Source of the DNA: Zerene cesonia
Taxonomy: Eukaryota; Arthropoda; Insecta; Lepidoptera; Pieridae
Length of the DNA stretch: 64,000 nt
Assembly (NCBI RefSeq): GCF_012273895.1
Contig: NC_052116.1
Location: 2,604,001 to 2,668,000 of the forward strand
Reading direction: 5' to 3'
Below the pieces are notes generated by a model that was not told the origin of the DNA, made no database searches, and saw only the letters and a list, made by a program, of their open reading frames with translations. Within the stretch, counting starts at the first letter, position 1; each line of letters begins with the position of its first letter. The translations under genes were made by a program, and so were the position numbers. Positions 35,423 through 48,330 of the stretch are shown piece after piece.

Positions 35423-37989
35423 TTAATTCCTGAATACTTTCTGAATTAACAAATATCGGTAAGACTTCTGTTTTATGAAATAGAAGATAGAATATTCTCA
35501 TGAAGAGTGAATAAGATACAGTTAACGAATAGATTAGCAATAGGTAGCTGTACTATTATTAAATCGTGTCTGTTATACTTATTTTAGTAAAAAATCGATT
35601 GCGAGATCGAAGGCATTGAGTTGAGGTAATTAAGATTGTTAAAATACAAATAAAAAATTATGTCATACAGGGCAATGTATAACATTAAAAATGTATGGCT
35701 ATAAATGAGCTTCTAAAACGATAAGTAATCAGCACTGTTCAGTACATTTTTAAGTAACCGTGAAACCTTACATAAATTTTTTATAATTAACGAAATTTAA
35801 TACCTTATAGGTACGTGATACGCGTAGGAAATTAGCGCTGCGTAGATTCTTCTAAATAGGTCACACCTAAGATTCAGGACTCCATTACACGAGATACGTT
35901 CTCATAATTTAATATGGAGCATGCGTGAGAAATATTATTACTTTCTTAATTAATATGACGTGACTTGAGAGCTGTTGAAAATAATCCCTTCAAATAATAC
36001 GCTTCGGCACTTTCCTTTATGGATTTATGCTCGTCACATGTGTCGAATCATAAGGGGATTTACGTTTTAATAATATGAAAAACGTGCTGGATTATCGAGT
36101 CAATTTATATTTATTGGCAAAATACGGTGTAAACAACTTCATTATAATAGAGATTAAGGTTCATTTTAAAAGAGTTTTGTTGCATTTGTCGACATATCAT
36201 TAGGCTAAATAATTTGAAACATGGATTACAGTAGGTACATTGTATTACATAAAAATTATCTTTGGTTTATATAAACGTACATAGGAAATTCTATAATTGT
36301 CTGAAAAGTTACTATTGATCCATTTTAATGCTTAACTGCTGTTATCTAAAAACTACGATAATTGACCTCTATGCTTGAGAGTTTAGTGTAAAGGTACCAT
36401 GTAAAATTAAATGTAAAAATCTATATGTATTACCTATTTACTACTCAGTATCAATCCTATTTCAAACTAATATATTATTCATTACTAGATATCATTATAT
36501 GTATGTTGTTTCGAAGTCAGCCAGGCGAATTAGTATCATAATAATGTATTGTCCCGGAGATATGAAGGCCTGCAGCCCTCCTTACCTACTAAGGTATGTG
36601 GGTAAATAAAAGACGGATATAAATCTCCTTGTTGGCAAGTTTAATGGTAATTAACTACGTATACTTGTCAATTCGAAAAAACTAAAGCAAATATTTTGTT
36701 TCTATAAAGAGAACATACCTACTAGTTAAACTGATATTTGTTAATAAGACCTTCTTTTCATTATAATTATCTCTTTGTTGTCTTGTTATCTCTCCCTTTG
36801 TATAGTACCTAATCTTAAAGAAATTATTGGAGTCTGTCAAAAGGAGGACTCAAATAATTTAGCCTGAGCAATTTAAATCCCGATTTTCAATGAGGCATCC
36901 CAAATTCAATTTAGATAAATATTGAAAATGTAATCAGGAAGTTATTCGAGGGATAGGTTTAATCAAAACACAAATTTATTCTTAATTCACGATCGCAATT
37001 TAAGGCGCATGGAAAATGTCGATTTTATAGCGTATTTTCCGATACAACGAACATTTCTTGAATTCAGAGAGATTTTGCTTGTAATCTAATCTTTTATTTA
37101 TATGTATCCCTCTTCGGAATAGCAGACAGTCTTAACTTTGTTCGATGCAAGGCCGGTCAGCCAGGGTTTAGCTTATACCGTGTAGTAATAGCCATATTTA
37201 TTTTAGTTACCTACACATAAAATGTGTAACTTGTTCTTTTTTATTTTACCGTTTCACCTAAGAATAACGTTGACATATAAAAGGGATTTAATAAATAAGA
37301 AATTCTATATCTTGATAATTTGTTCTATTGAGATTACAATTATTTGGGTCATCATATTATGAGTTATTTTAGTCGGGTGATTTGGACGTTATTATTTCGG
37401 TTAATGGGTAGATTTGACACGTAATCGGGTCTAGATTGAGGTGTAGTGGTTTTGTTTATTGCATTAAATGTTGATTGTCAATTTGCCAAATCTATTTGTG
37501 TAAGCAACTCTTCTGTCTCTTGTAGTACTTACGTAAAATATACTTACATTTGCTTTATAAAACAAACATCTGTGTATAAAATTGGACAATAATTTGAATA
37601 ATACCAACGGTACCAGAGTTGCATATTTTAAGACAGGGTGTTGACACAAAAAAGTCTAGAACTTAAAATTATTGCTCCATATACACAGATATATATGTAT
37701 ATTGAGTTTTTAATCAACGATGGTAAATAAAATATAGCTACAACGTTCAAATTAATTCTCCATTAAATAAAATAATTTTATTACATGTACGTGTCGGTGT
37801 AAATGCGTGTCGTGTTTGGGAAAAGTGAACAATAAGCAGAACCCGTGGCAATTGGCATCTAATGTTAAATGCAACGGCAATAGTGTTTTATAGACTTTTT
37901 ACGTCGTCTTTTTAGTGTTTCAAATGTATAGATAATAGTTATAATAAACAGAGTATATATAAGTAAAAGATTTAAGATAAATTCTTCTT

Positions 37990-38080
37990 CTCTATATTCT
38001 CGTGTCGATCAGTGAGTGGGGAAGCCGGAGCCCTGTATACTTTTCGTTACTCTTCCGTGTCCTCTGTTCTTAGTCATTGT
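37990..38080 (-). mobile_element. Fragment of the 53262-53590 SINE-like family
   Basis: GATCAGTGAGTGGGGAAGCC, GGAGCCCTGTATACTTTTCG and TTCTTAGTCATTGT follow the order of the 30860-30945 copy. Diverged. Confidence 0.45.
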
Positions 38081-40351
38081 ATGATAATATAGGTATAAGT
38101 ATATAGTACAGAAAATCTGTCTTTCAGTTGTGGTATCCTTTCACCGCAATAAAACGCACGCTGATAGCTTCTGAATTTATATTTCACATCTGTGAACTAA
38201 AAGTCGCATGTTAGGTGCAAACTATCAGATGAAAGTTTCAGCCAAATCTAGTCCATATGTATGTTTGTATTACTACATAAACGTTCATCATCCATAATAT
38301 GTTATGTACGCTCGAAGTTATTTTCAGAAACAAAGTAACTACTTCAAAATGAATGTTGAATCAAGCCTTATGAGGTTCAAGATCGTTGAAACACTCATAC
38401 AATATTTGAAAGTATTTTAAGAATTTAATAAAAGCGTTGGCCGCGATCATACCTACTACGTCTTAAATATTCCGCAAGACATTTCGCATGAAAAAATGTG
38501 GTTTTATTTTTTGGCCGTAAGCGTAAAAACCTTTGCAGGTAGGCATTATTCACGCTCAGTCATTTTATGAAGACTTATTATATTTCATACTTTGAATATT
38601 ATTAGTTTTTATCATGCGCTCTGTTCCTAGTAATAAAGTACTTCATGCTATTACTGAAATTCCCGCAATTTATTGAATTCATTAAAAAGCCCTTAAAAAG
38701 AAACGAAATGGTTATGGTTTCGATTGCAAACATTTGCTTCCACAACAGGGGCGAATGTCTAATGATTCTAACATTATACATGTGGAAGGTCTGCTGTCTA
38801 TCTTTGCTCTTTTGTGTAAATTGATGAATCTCTCTATTTTTTCCATTCACTCCATATACAATACTGAATAAGTAAGAGAAAAAGAAGATTAAGAAATCAA
38901 TACATTTTTAGAGCATCTTTTTATCTAAAAATATATATTCCATTCACAATAATTGCTTATTCATATACGACTGAAATTGAAAAGTCAATTGCGACAATAA
39001 ACTAATCAAATCATCAGCATCAGATAGATTGATTCGTTTTGAAGATTATTTTCCGCAAACATAGGTTTTACTGGAATAGAAAAAGCGTGTGCGAGACTAT
39101 ATTGCTAAAAGATTAAAAGGGTTTTCCTGTTTTATCTGTGTGTGCAGGAAAAGTTCCTTAAAAATACACGACATGTGCAGATACGCTTTTACCGTTCTTG
39201 TTATTCTAAGGAGTTTAGAAATTTGATTTTATTGCAGAGTTGTATATTTTATGTGTATTTTGGAAGATATTTTTTCAATGAGATAAAAGGCAGACGATAA
39301 TCGTGCAGACAAAACTGCCTACAGCTATCCGATGTATATTTAACGATTAGGAATTTATTTGTACTTTTGTAGTTTAGAATTGTTTATTGATTTTGTGTTT
39401 TACTCAATTCTTTTATATATAATAATAGAATAATACGCATAATTTATACAGTTCATTATTACTTTATAATATGTATGTATGCGTAATAACCTATTTAACG
39501 TTGTCATTTAAGTTTTTTTACTAGATTCAAAAATCAACCAATTACCAATAAATCTTGTGAGCAAATCAGCAGTTATACTTTTTCTACGCCTACAGTGTGT
39601 AGAAAAGGCATAAGTAGGTATGTATTTGACATTATTACAAGCCTTCCTTTAATAACTAAACCGTTCTCATTATCAATGTGTTGAATAGAATAATTTTGGA
39701 GTGCTTAAATTATTAAGCTTTGTTATTTTTCTCTAAACATTCATTCTAAGATATGTGGTAGCTGTTAATAGTAGAACAGACAATGCACATTGTACTTCCA
39801 GATTGTACCTCGAGACCAGAATTCTGTAAATCTTTGAGACAGCTAAAGTAGACGTCTCGTGAGTGAAGAATAAGAACATAGACTTTTCTAAACGATTTCC
39901 TTATCTTAATTATATCTAATTAACCTGTAAACCAGTGAATATTATTTATAAGGTACTCCACTATACCACTATCATACGAAAATAATTAAAACGGAATTGA
40001 TAAAGTCAAGAGGAGTGATTTAAGCTATCTAATTTCAAGGGTTAGGTTAAGAGTAATGGCAGCGCGAAGTTAGGTCAGGTCATAAAGACTGACCTTCTTA
40101 ATTGTAGATAGAATTACAGAATTACCAATTGCCCTTGCGATCTTATTTTGTGTTACACCAAGGGTTTGTTTGGGGAAATAAATTTGATCTAGTGTTTTTC
40201 GTATACCATTAAATCAACAAAATGGGGTAGGATATTGAGCATTGCTTGAATTTATTGTTGGCTTTTTGTTTCTTCTGTTAGAAGGACATTTGATATGAGA
40301 GATTTATGAAATGAATATAAAGAGATTAGAATCAGGAAGTAGTATATCTTT

Positions 40352-40470
40352 ACTAGTATCATAAATGCAAAGGATGTGTTGGATTGACTGGCTTTTTTCA
40401 TGACGCAATGGACGGATATTATGATACGATTTTTGGAGATAGTTACATACAGACATAGGCATACAATTTA
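40352..40470 (+). mobile_element. Decayed Helitron-like or SINE-like fragment
   Basis: ACTAGTATCATAAATGCAAA, then TGACGCAATGGACGGATATT and GGAGATAGTTACATACAGAC. This is the arrangement of a common lepidopteran repeat (TATAAATGCGAAAG start, GGACGGAT middle). Its ends are not clear. Confidence 0.4.
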
Positions 40471-40706
40471 AAGCATTAAAACATCAATCCTAACGGATGT
40501 AAAGGTAGGTAATTTTAACAAGATAGGCGATGTCTATTTATATGACATTCAAATGAAAAAAAAAAAAACAATATCGACATTCTTTTTTAGAGCAGTCAGA
40601 ACTTAATACAAAAAAAAAAAAAAACTCGTCAGTCTTTTTATGTGGAATACGAGTTTTGTGTACATATAATTGAAACAGAGTTACCTATAATCATCTTATG
40701 CACCTC

Positions 40707-40738
40707 GAGTCTCTATAAGGTATACCTTATAGAGACTC
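40707..40738. repeat. Perfect 32-base palindrome
   Basis: GAGTCTCTATAAGGTA followed immediately by its exact reverse complement TACCTTATAGAGACTC. There is no spacer. It is not part of any repeat I recognise. Confidence 0.9.
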
Positions 40739-41749
40739 TTATATAAAGATACTTTTTAGGGTTGCCTAATTTCCAAAGAACAGTTACAGTTTCCCCTTGA
40801 GTATACATGTTAATCATCTTATTGCCGAAAAGGTGGTAATATAAATTAAAAAAAAATCTTTTTCATCTTCTCCCAGTGTAGGGTGTGGATGGAATACCAT
40901 ATACGATCTAATTAAATGCTCCTTATTTATAAGGGCATTAAAGTGTCATTTTTCGTAAAGATCGAATGTCCCCATTACCAATGATATCTATAACTATATA
41001 CAACAGAGTGAAAAAGAAACCTATCATAGCATACTATGTGCTCGATACAGACTAGGCTAGTTATTAATTACATCGCGGACAAAGACGCGTGCAGGAGCTG
41101 GTATGTATCCAGCAACTCATAAACTAATAAAATCTCTTTGTAAATTTCCATCTCAAAATTATTTATCTGTTCCAAATTTAGAAACTCAGGATACCTGATT
41201 AAATAAAGGAATATTACAATTCCCGTGCTTACTCGTGTCTATATTTAGAAAAAAAAACAAAATAGGCCAGAGGTTTCTATTTACAGTAACATTGCCAAAA
41301 ACATTCTGAATTCATAGCGTATTTAAATGTTCAAAATACTTTTTTTATGAACGTTTCTGTTACCAAAGTTACCTTTTAAACTTAAAGATTAAAATATATT
41401 CATTAACTAACGTCGTACTTAAAATTAAGGTTACAAAATGAAGTTAGAAACTTTGTTTTAATAATTGCCATAATTTTGAAGGAACTTGAACCTACAAAGG
41501 TAGTTTCATATGTTAAAATTTAATTTTATCGCTACGTCGCTACGTATCTTGGTTAACGGGTTTAATATTTACGTTGAAACTTTGTATTTACAGCTTAAAC
41601 ATATTTTAATCTCGTTTAATATTAGGCTAAGTAAATTAACGTGTTGTATAATATGGCTCTTGAGTTGAGGCTAATTTTGGCCGAAGAATATAATGGCAAC
41701 ATATCTACGCAGTGTTTGCGCAAGTTATAATGGAATGAATTGCAGCTTG

Positions 41750-41860
41750 TGTATAAGAATATGACTTTATGAAATAAGACTGGACAATTTAAAAATGGTT
41801 TTATAATAAATTGTATAAGAATATGACTTTATAAAATAAGACTGGAAAATTTGAAAATAA
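41750..41860. repeat. Two-copy tandem duplication, 62-base period
   Basis: TGTATAAGAATATGACTTTA followed by T(G/A)AAATAAGACTGGA occurs at 41750 and at 41812 with a few substitutions. Local duplication in non-coding sequence. Confidence 0.75.
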
Positions 41861-42342
41861 TTGACAATAATTATATAATAAATAAATAAATGGTATTCGA
41901 ACGAAACGTGAATGACATATAAAACAATTTTATACTCTGTGTGTGTTAACATTTATTATGAAGAGGTTACAAATTGTCATTTCCATGCTGTAGAAATATT
42001 TTAGTGGTGGATTCAATTTAAACTTTGATAATAAATTGAGCGAGGTGTTCCTAACGCTTGTTGCTGTTGTAGCTACTTTAAAACAAACACCTTCGTTAAG
42101 ATACACGGCGTGAACGGTGAAACAAAAGAATTCGGTAACGACATGCAGCAAAAACTTTTACGGTTTCCTTGTTACTTGTTTCGTGGAGTTGGGCGGTTCC
42201 TTCTCTTGTGGGTATTAGTTAAGCGATTGTGCGTTGATGCTTCATATACTTTCATACTATCAGTATGTTTTGAAAGGACAGTTATTGTCTTTATTAATTG
42301 CAGTATAGTTATATGTTATTTGTGCTACGATTATTACAGTTA

Positions 42343-42495
42343 TGGAATGCTAAAGTTTGTAAGGACTACTGAACCGATTGCAATGAAATTTGGTACGTAG
42401 ACAGATGGACAACTGGAATAACATACAGGAAACTTTTTATCCCGATATTCTACGGGATGCGGAATTACGCGGGTGATCCCGCGGGGCGCAGCTAG
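42343..42495 (+). mobile_element. Lep1-type Helitron, 5' damaged
   Basis: GCTAAAGTTTGTAAGGACTA, CTGAACCGATTGCAATGAAA, TTTGGTACGTAGACAGATGG, a CCCGATATTCTACGGGATGC block, then GCGGGGCGCAGCTAG|T. The left end lacks the TCCTACTAATATT start and the TGTTGCTCTTTCACG segment. Confidence 0.85.
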
Positions 42496-43339
42496 TACTC
42501 AATAATAGAAAAAAATCATTAGAATTTTGAAAAATTTGAAGCAAACATTTGGAATAAAGTATTGTTTATCGTTGCATTGTCGGTAATACAAATAAGCTAG
42601 ATTTGTTTAGACAGTTTGCGTCAGGAAGTTTCTCTTACTGCCTTTTAATCTACGATATCAAACTGCTAATATATTTAAACGTAAATATAAAATTACTTGC
42701 AATTAAATTAACGCTGCTGTTAAGTTTGTAAAATATGTAATAATAACTGTCGAGACAAAATGTTTCGTCATATTTATTCTCAAATATTTGGTGTTTATAG
42801 GTTGAGATTAACTTTATGATGGTATTTTCTCGATCGATGGAAGACATCTTATTTTAAGCCGCATTTTCTGTGGCCCGATGCAAACAAAGTATATTTTTAG
42901 TTATAGTTTTACGGTTGTACAAATAAAGTTTCTGAAACTTTATTGGACGTTGTTTCATAAAATAATTCGCACGTAATTTCTCGGTTGATAGTGTGATAAA
43001 AATGTAGATTCTTTGTTTGTTATTAGCCATAAAACTGTTGAGATACTGATAATTTATTTTCATTGTGAAATATTGTAAAATCCTGGAATTCTTAAGACCG
43101 ATCAGTGTTTATGAGGAGACTGATGTACTATTAAAAAACAATTAAATGACGAGCGAATTATCTTGCGATGTGTTTCAATTGAATTAGTATTAAATATATC
43201 TTAATATATGTCGTTGTTAAATATATTATACAACTATATGACTGATATCGAAAAAACTTTGGGTACACTTCAGTGTTAGTGTTAGTACACTTCCTTCTTA
43301 CTCTTATTTTAAACATTGTATAAATTATTATCATACCGC

Positions 43340-43537
43340 AAGGAATTTATCAAGAAACTAGCTTTTGCCCGCGGCTTCGCACGGATTATATTCGGAATTG
43401 TTTAATATATGTTCTTATACATATAAACCATAGTGTTAAAGGAATTTATGAAGAAACTAGCTTTTGCCCGCGGCTTCACACACGTTAAATTCGGAATTGT
43501 TTAATAGATGTTATTATACACATAAACCATATTGTTA
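43340..43537 (+). repeat. Tandem duplication of a 99-base unit containing a LINE 3' scrap
   Basis: The unit begins AAGGAATTTAT(C/G)AAGAAAC, continues TAGCTTTTGCCCGCGGCTTC and TCGGAATTGTTTAATA, and ends AAACCATA(G/T)TGTTA. Copies lie at 43340-43438 and 43439-43537. The core is the same LINE 3' family as at 32404. Because the unique flank AAGGAATTTAT is duplicated too, this was a genomic duplication after insertion, not two insertions. Confidence 0.8.
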
Positions 43538-45430
43538 GAAATGAAAAAAGAGGTCTCTGTTTAATATTAATTTGATCGTAATAAAAATGTACTGCAATTC
43601 CACAAAACTGCATAATTGATGTAGTTAATTGATAACAAATCACAGCCAGACTATTAACAAAGTGAGGGTAGTTGGGTCGAACATTGAATAAAGAACGTAT
43701 GATTCACCAAGATACAATACTAGAAATGTGCACCGTTTCTAAGTGATTCGACATCATATTATAGGATTCGATCGATTCCATCGAGCTAAACGAATTGTGG
43801 CAAGTTATGAAAAGCGACCTTAGTACCTTTGATAATTGATAATTATTCGTGCAACAGATTATTAAAACACAAGTTATATCTGACAATATATTATACATAT
43901 ACGTAGGTTACGTTTTGTTGCGAAAATAAACGTGTGAATTACTCAGCAGTGAAGCCGTGGGAAATTCTTCCTAATCTAGTAGGTGAATTGTGAAAGATCA
44001 CTTTTATTACAGCTGTAAAATCATATTCCTTGTTTACAATAATATAAAACCTACTTAATACCAAGTCTCTAAGGCATTGTTTTGTCGAATTATATTTGAA
44101 ATACACTGTTCGTTGGAGCGGATAACCTCAGTGACATTTAACAAACCAGCTGAATATTTTCTACGAATTCCTTTGTTTACAACTTTTCCATTAATATACG
44201 TACTTAATGCCATTAAAAGCGTCTGCCTTCATATCAAATAAAGCGGTTCACGACCCTCATTAAGAATGGTTTGTTAGGCAGATAAAATTTTTATGATTCG
44301 ACAATAGCCAGATTATATGGTTTAAAACAGGCATTCTTTTTATGTCGTGGATGAAGCGTTAAATTGTTGACTCCCGCTCGCTGTATTTATTTATTAAATT
44401 ACATCTATTTATTATTCATGTGGCTTTATTTTGATGTTCAAATTATCAGAAATAATTGTTACAACAATATTTGAAGTAATATTTTTATATCGAAATCCTA
44501 CCGATATTGTATAAAGGGTTTAATCAACGCATTCTCTTAATGTCAAAATAGTTAATAATGTCTATATACTCAAATATCGACGGAACGTAGGACGTTTCTT
44601 TAAAGACAAAATTAAATCAAGGTCTTATTCTAAGGTACCCAAACACAGAATTTAAAGTATAAAACTTATCACTATACAAAAATGCAACAAAACTGTATTG
44701 CTGGAAATTGCACTTTCAGCAACTGCTGGTGATCTAAACGTAAATATTATGTATTATACATTATTAATTTGTTTATAAATAGTTCCATGGTCCTCTTACA
44801 TTATTTAATGCCACGTGTAACCTTGTATGTGTTAATTGACTTAGAAATTGTTGTTGAAAGGAATTCAATTTGCACTAAGGCAAGGATTAATTAATGTCAT
44901 AGACAGCTCATAATAATTTCACGCTAATTTATGAAAGCTTAATACCTGTATGCATATTTCTTATAATTTTATATCATTGAAATAAGCAATTGACCGATAG
45001 ATATCCAATATTGCTGGACAATTCAATAAAGTCGATAGTGGGAGTTTATTTAATAAGATACTCCTTTCTCGTCTAGGATAGTAAATTCGATATGTTAATG
45101 CTATTGGGTGCTGATGGAAATTTTATTTCTTTTATAGGTTTAATGTGGATTTCATTAAAACGTAGTTTCGTTCTATTTTTTCGAGTAATAGAATGGTATT
45201 TTACCTAAAAACTAAAAATGATTTCATATCGTTTAGATCGTATCAAAATAAGTTATTTGCCAAATGCCTCACACTATTTGTATATATGTTTTATTTCCTT
45301 AATATTCTTTTCAGTTCACATATTCATAGGCTAATAATTAAGATTATTTATTTATACATGTCTATTTGTAGAAAGGACAATTTTATTAGTTTTAAATCAT
45401 GCTACTTAATGAAGTTTTAACGAAAAAACA

Positions 45431-45604
45431 ATGTTCTTCCCGGCTTCCTTAGACGCAATAAGAATACAATTTACAAAGTGTGTCAAAGGTCTAAGATCTA
45501 ATAGGAAAGTTAAAGACGGTGTGAATGTACCATCTGTCGTCACAATCAAATTAATTCTCGACCCAGGCGTGTACAACCTACATCTATATAGAAATAGCAA
45601 TTAG
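45431..45604 (+). CDS. Possible short ORF of 57 residues, unknown
   Basis: ATG to TAG, reading MFFPASLDAIRIQFTKC, then KDGVNVPSVVTIKLILDPGV and YNLHLYRNSN. The residue mix is less biased to Phe, Ile, Asn and Lys than the random ORFs around it, and the DNA looks less AT-rich. No signal peptide, domain or flanking splice site stands out. It could be a decayed transposon or gene fragment. The opposite strand is open as well, which weakens the case. Confidence 0.22.
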   Translation: MFFPASLDAIRIQFTKCVKGLRSNRKVKDGVNVPSVVTIKLILDPGVYNLHLYRNSN

Positions 45605-46615
45605 TTGATTGCGGTTTTCTCAAGCGTCATTGATACTTAAACAAATTGAACGAAAGAGGAACATGATTTGAGAAAATGTTACGGGATCAGAAATAATGGG
45701 GATTGCTTATTTAAATTTGAAACAAGGGATACTATGGCATATTTTCGACTTCGCGCGCCATAGCAAATCTAATGGGGCATGGCAGTCTTTGCTTAACTCA
45801 ATGGGTATGACAAAATTTGTATGAATGGTACAATTTTGTTGGTACGAACTTCAACTACTAGAATATAGAATAGACCTTTTTTCAAACTTTTCGCGAATTT
45901 ACAATTTGTATTACTTTTTTCATTAGTTTAACGTTTATTTCTTAATGCTATTTTTGAATGTTATTTTAAATGAAATGAATATTTGTAATACCACATTAAT
46001 CAGGTGTAAGAATTATTAAGTTATTTATCAATTTATAACTAACGTATTTATTTATGCCTTATCTTTATAAAGTATCCTGTTCATTAAAAATTGCTGTATC
46101 GATTCCAAGGGCATCTTCTCTTTTGAGTTCGCGCCTAATACATTTTAGTGCATTTATGACTTCTTACGAGACCCCATGGCGGGACCAATTCTTGTCGACA
46201 CATTAAAATTAGATGCAGGTTTATATTAAACATGACATTTAGAGCATTCCATATCTCACGAATGGTTTAGATTGCAAGATCGATACTGTCAGAATGAAAA
46301 TGCAAAATCCAATATACAGTTAAATCCAAAGCGTATTCAGCTCCTTAAGTATAGTATATCTGTGTCGTATTTAACAAATCTCAGATTGGATAGACGTCGC
46401 CACCTAAATCCTATCGTAATAGCATAATTTGCATAACCTAATCTTCAGAAATAGTTCTCGTAGCAGTCGCTATAAACTACGGAATGTAATTGCGGTAATG
46501 AATAGGATTTTTAAAATTATATTCATTTTGTGTCGAGAATCATAAAAAAAAATCATTTATATTATACATATTTCTTAAGAATATGTGGGAATCTTTTCAT
46601 CATTTTTTCTTATGA

Positions 46616-46770
46616 CAATACAAGGGATAGGCGGACCCCAGGGATAGGTGTTATGTGATCACCACCATAAACATCAGTACCGCTGATTGTATGAGATGTT
46701 CTTTACCGGCCTTTTAATGACACCGTCCTCAGAAAAGTCTTGTGAATGTGGTGGAGCAACTAGAATTATC
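46616..46770 (+). mobile_element. SINE/LINE-derived fragment
   Basis: AGGTGTTATGTGATCACCAC, CATAAACATCAGTACCGCTG, TTTACCGGCCTTTTAATGAC and GTGGTGGAGCAACT... are decayed forms of the recurring lepidopteran block (GTGATCACCGCCGCCCATA, GCCGGCCTTT). No ORF. Confidence 0.45.
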
Positions 46771-46889
46771 TACTGTCCACACTAGTGGATAGTAATAATG
46801 TTTTCAACACATGATGGTGGTTGATGGTGTGGAAACTAAGCGGCTGGTAGTAAATTGAATAATGCTTCAGAGCACTCTTCTTTGAAAAC

Positions 46890-46894
<5 letters not shown>

Positions 46895-46921
<27 letters not shown>

Positions 46922-46922
46922 T
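46895..46922 (-). repeat. ATT microsatellite tail of the LINE
   Basis: ATA/ATAATA repeats on the plus strand (TATTATTATT on the minus strand) directly follow TTCAATAAAGG on the minus strand. This is the 3' end of the LINE transcript. Confidence 0.85.
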
Positions 46923-47055
46923 ACCTTTATTGAATTAAAATTAAAATTACATGGACAACAAAGATCCGTTACACATAGAAAAGTTATAAAAGATTATTCA
47001 CATATTATCGTAGAAGCGTGGCATAGAAACCCAAGATACCTCTACTAACACTAGT

Positions 47056-48055
47056 NNNNNNNNNNNNNNNNNNNNNNNNNNNNNNNNNNNNNNNNNNNNN
47101 NNNNNNNNNNNNNNNNNNNNNNNNNNNNNNNNNNNNNNNNNNNNNNNNNNNNNNNNNNNNNNNNNNNNNNNNNNNNNNNNNNNNNNNNNNNNNNNNNNNN
47201 NNNNNNNNNNNNNNNNNNNNNNNNNNNNNNNNNNNNNNNNNNNNNNNNNNNNNNNNNNNNNNNNNNNNNNNNNNNNNNNNNNNNNNNNNNNNNNNNNNNN
47301 NNNNNNNNNNNNNNNNNNNNNNNNNNNNNNNNNNNNNNNNNNNNNNNNNNNNNNNNNNNNNNNNNNNNNNNNNNNNNNNNNNNNNNNNNNNNNNNNNNNN
47401 NNNNNNNNNNNNNNNNNNNNNNNNNNNNNNNNNNNNNNNNNNNNNNNNNNNNNNNNNNNNNNNNNNNNNNNNNNNNNNNNNNNNNNNNNNNNNNNNNNNN
47501 NNNNNNNNNNNNNNNNNNNNNNNNNNNNNNNNNNNNNNNNNNNNNNNNNNNNNNNNNNNNNNNNNNNNNNNNNNNNNNNNNNNNNNNNNNNNNNNNNNNN
47601 NNNNNNNNNNNNNNNNNNNNNNNNNNNNNNNNNNNNNNNNNNNNNNNNNNNNNNNNNNNNNNNNNNNNNNNNNNNNNNNNNNNNNNNNNNNNNNNNNNNN
47701 NNNNNNNNNNNNNNNNNNNNNNNNNNNNNNNNNNNNNNNNNNNNNNNNNNNNNNNNNNNNNNNNNNNNNNNNNNNNNNNNNNNNNNNNNNNNNNNNNNNN
47801 NNNNNNNNNNNNNNNNNNNNNNNNNNNNNNNNNNNNNNNNNNNNNNNNNNNNNNNNNNNNNNNNNNNNNNNNNNNNNNNNNNNNNNNNNNNNNNNNNNNN
47901 NNNNNNNNNNNNNNNNNNNNNNNNNNNNNNNNNNNNNNNNNNNNNNNNNNNNNNNNNNNNNNNNNNNNNNNNNNNNNNNNNNNNNNNNNNNNNNNNNNNN
48001 NNNNNNNNNNNNNNNNNNNNNNNNNNNNNNNNNNNNNNNNNNNNNNNNNNNNNNN
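47056..48055. other. Assembly gap (1000 N) inside LINE ORF2
   Basis: Exactly 1000 N. It interrupts ORF2 after about 75 codons. A full ORF2 (endonuclease plus reverse transcriptase) needs far more than 1 kb, so unless the element is deleted internally the true missing sequence is longer. Confidence 0.98.
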
Positions 48056-48281
48056 GCAGGGCTACACCCCCATACGGTCTACCCATTAAAATCCCCGCAG
48101 ATGTGTCTACTGCGGAGGTACCATGAGCTGAGAACTCAGGATGTATATTTGATAACATGGCTAGCTCATGAGGTAGAAGCCAGGTTTCTTGTAACGCTAT
48201 TACATCATATTCATCGCATAATATTCTTATTTGATCAATACTTCTTTTAACGGATTGACAATTAAAACTAACAAATTTCAT
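48056..48281 (-). CDS. LINE ORF2, N-terminal end of APE-type endonuclease (partial)
   Basis: About 75 residues before the gap: MKFVSFNCQSVKRSIDQIRI, then LCDEYDVIALQETWLLPHEL. It carries the two N-terminal catalytic signatures of apurinic-type endonucleases: Asn7 (SFNCQS) and Glu32 (LQETW). The enzyme nicks target DNA for target-primed reverse transcription. The reverse transcriptase should follow but falls in the gap. Beyond the gap only a short non-diagnostic stretch (47055-46998) stays open to a stop. Confidence 0.85.
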
Positions 48282-48330
48282 TTCAAATAAAATAACGTTT
48301 TATATAATTAAATGACAATTAATTATCTAA

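Larger units (their letters stand above)
35136..46890. other. 11.8-kb gene-free interval
   Basis: No supported host exon. It holds a Helitron (35247-35422), a SINE scrap (37990-38080), a repeat fragment (40352-40470), a 32-base palindrome (40707-40738), a 62-base duplication (41750-41860), a Helitron (42343-42495), a duplicated LINE scrap (43340-43537), a short possible ORF (45431-45604) and a SINE-like piece (46616-46770). The rest is AT-rich sequence in which I see nothing specific. Confidence 0.6.

Noticed and set aside
42000..42270. Overlapping open frames on both strands with less AT-rich DNA
   Set aside because: It looked like a possible exon, but neither strand gives a protein I recognise and splice sites are absent. 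Probably repeat-derived.
46998..48281. A single 427-codon minus-strand ORF across the second N block
   Set aside because: Only the first 75 codons (48281-48056) are real sequence in a recognisable frame. The stretch after the gap cannot be assumed to be in the same frame.
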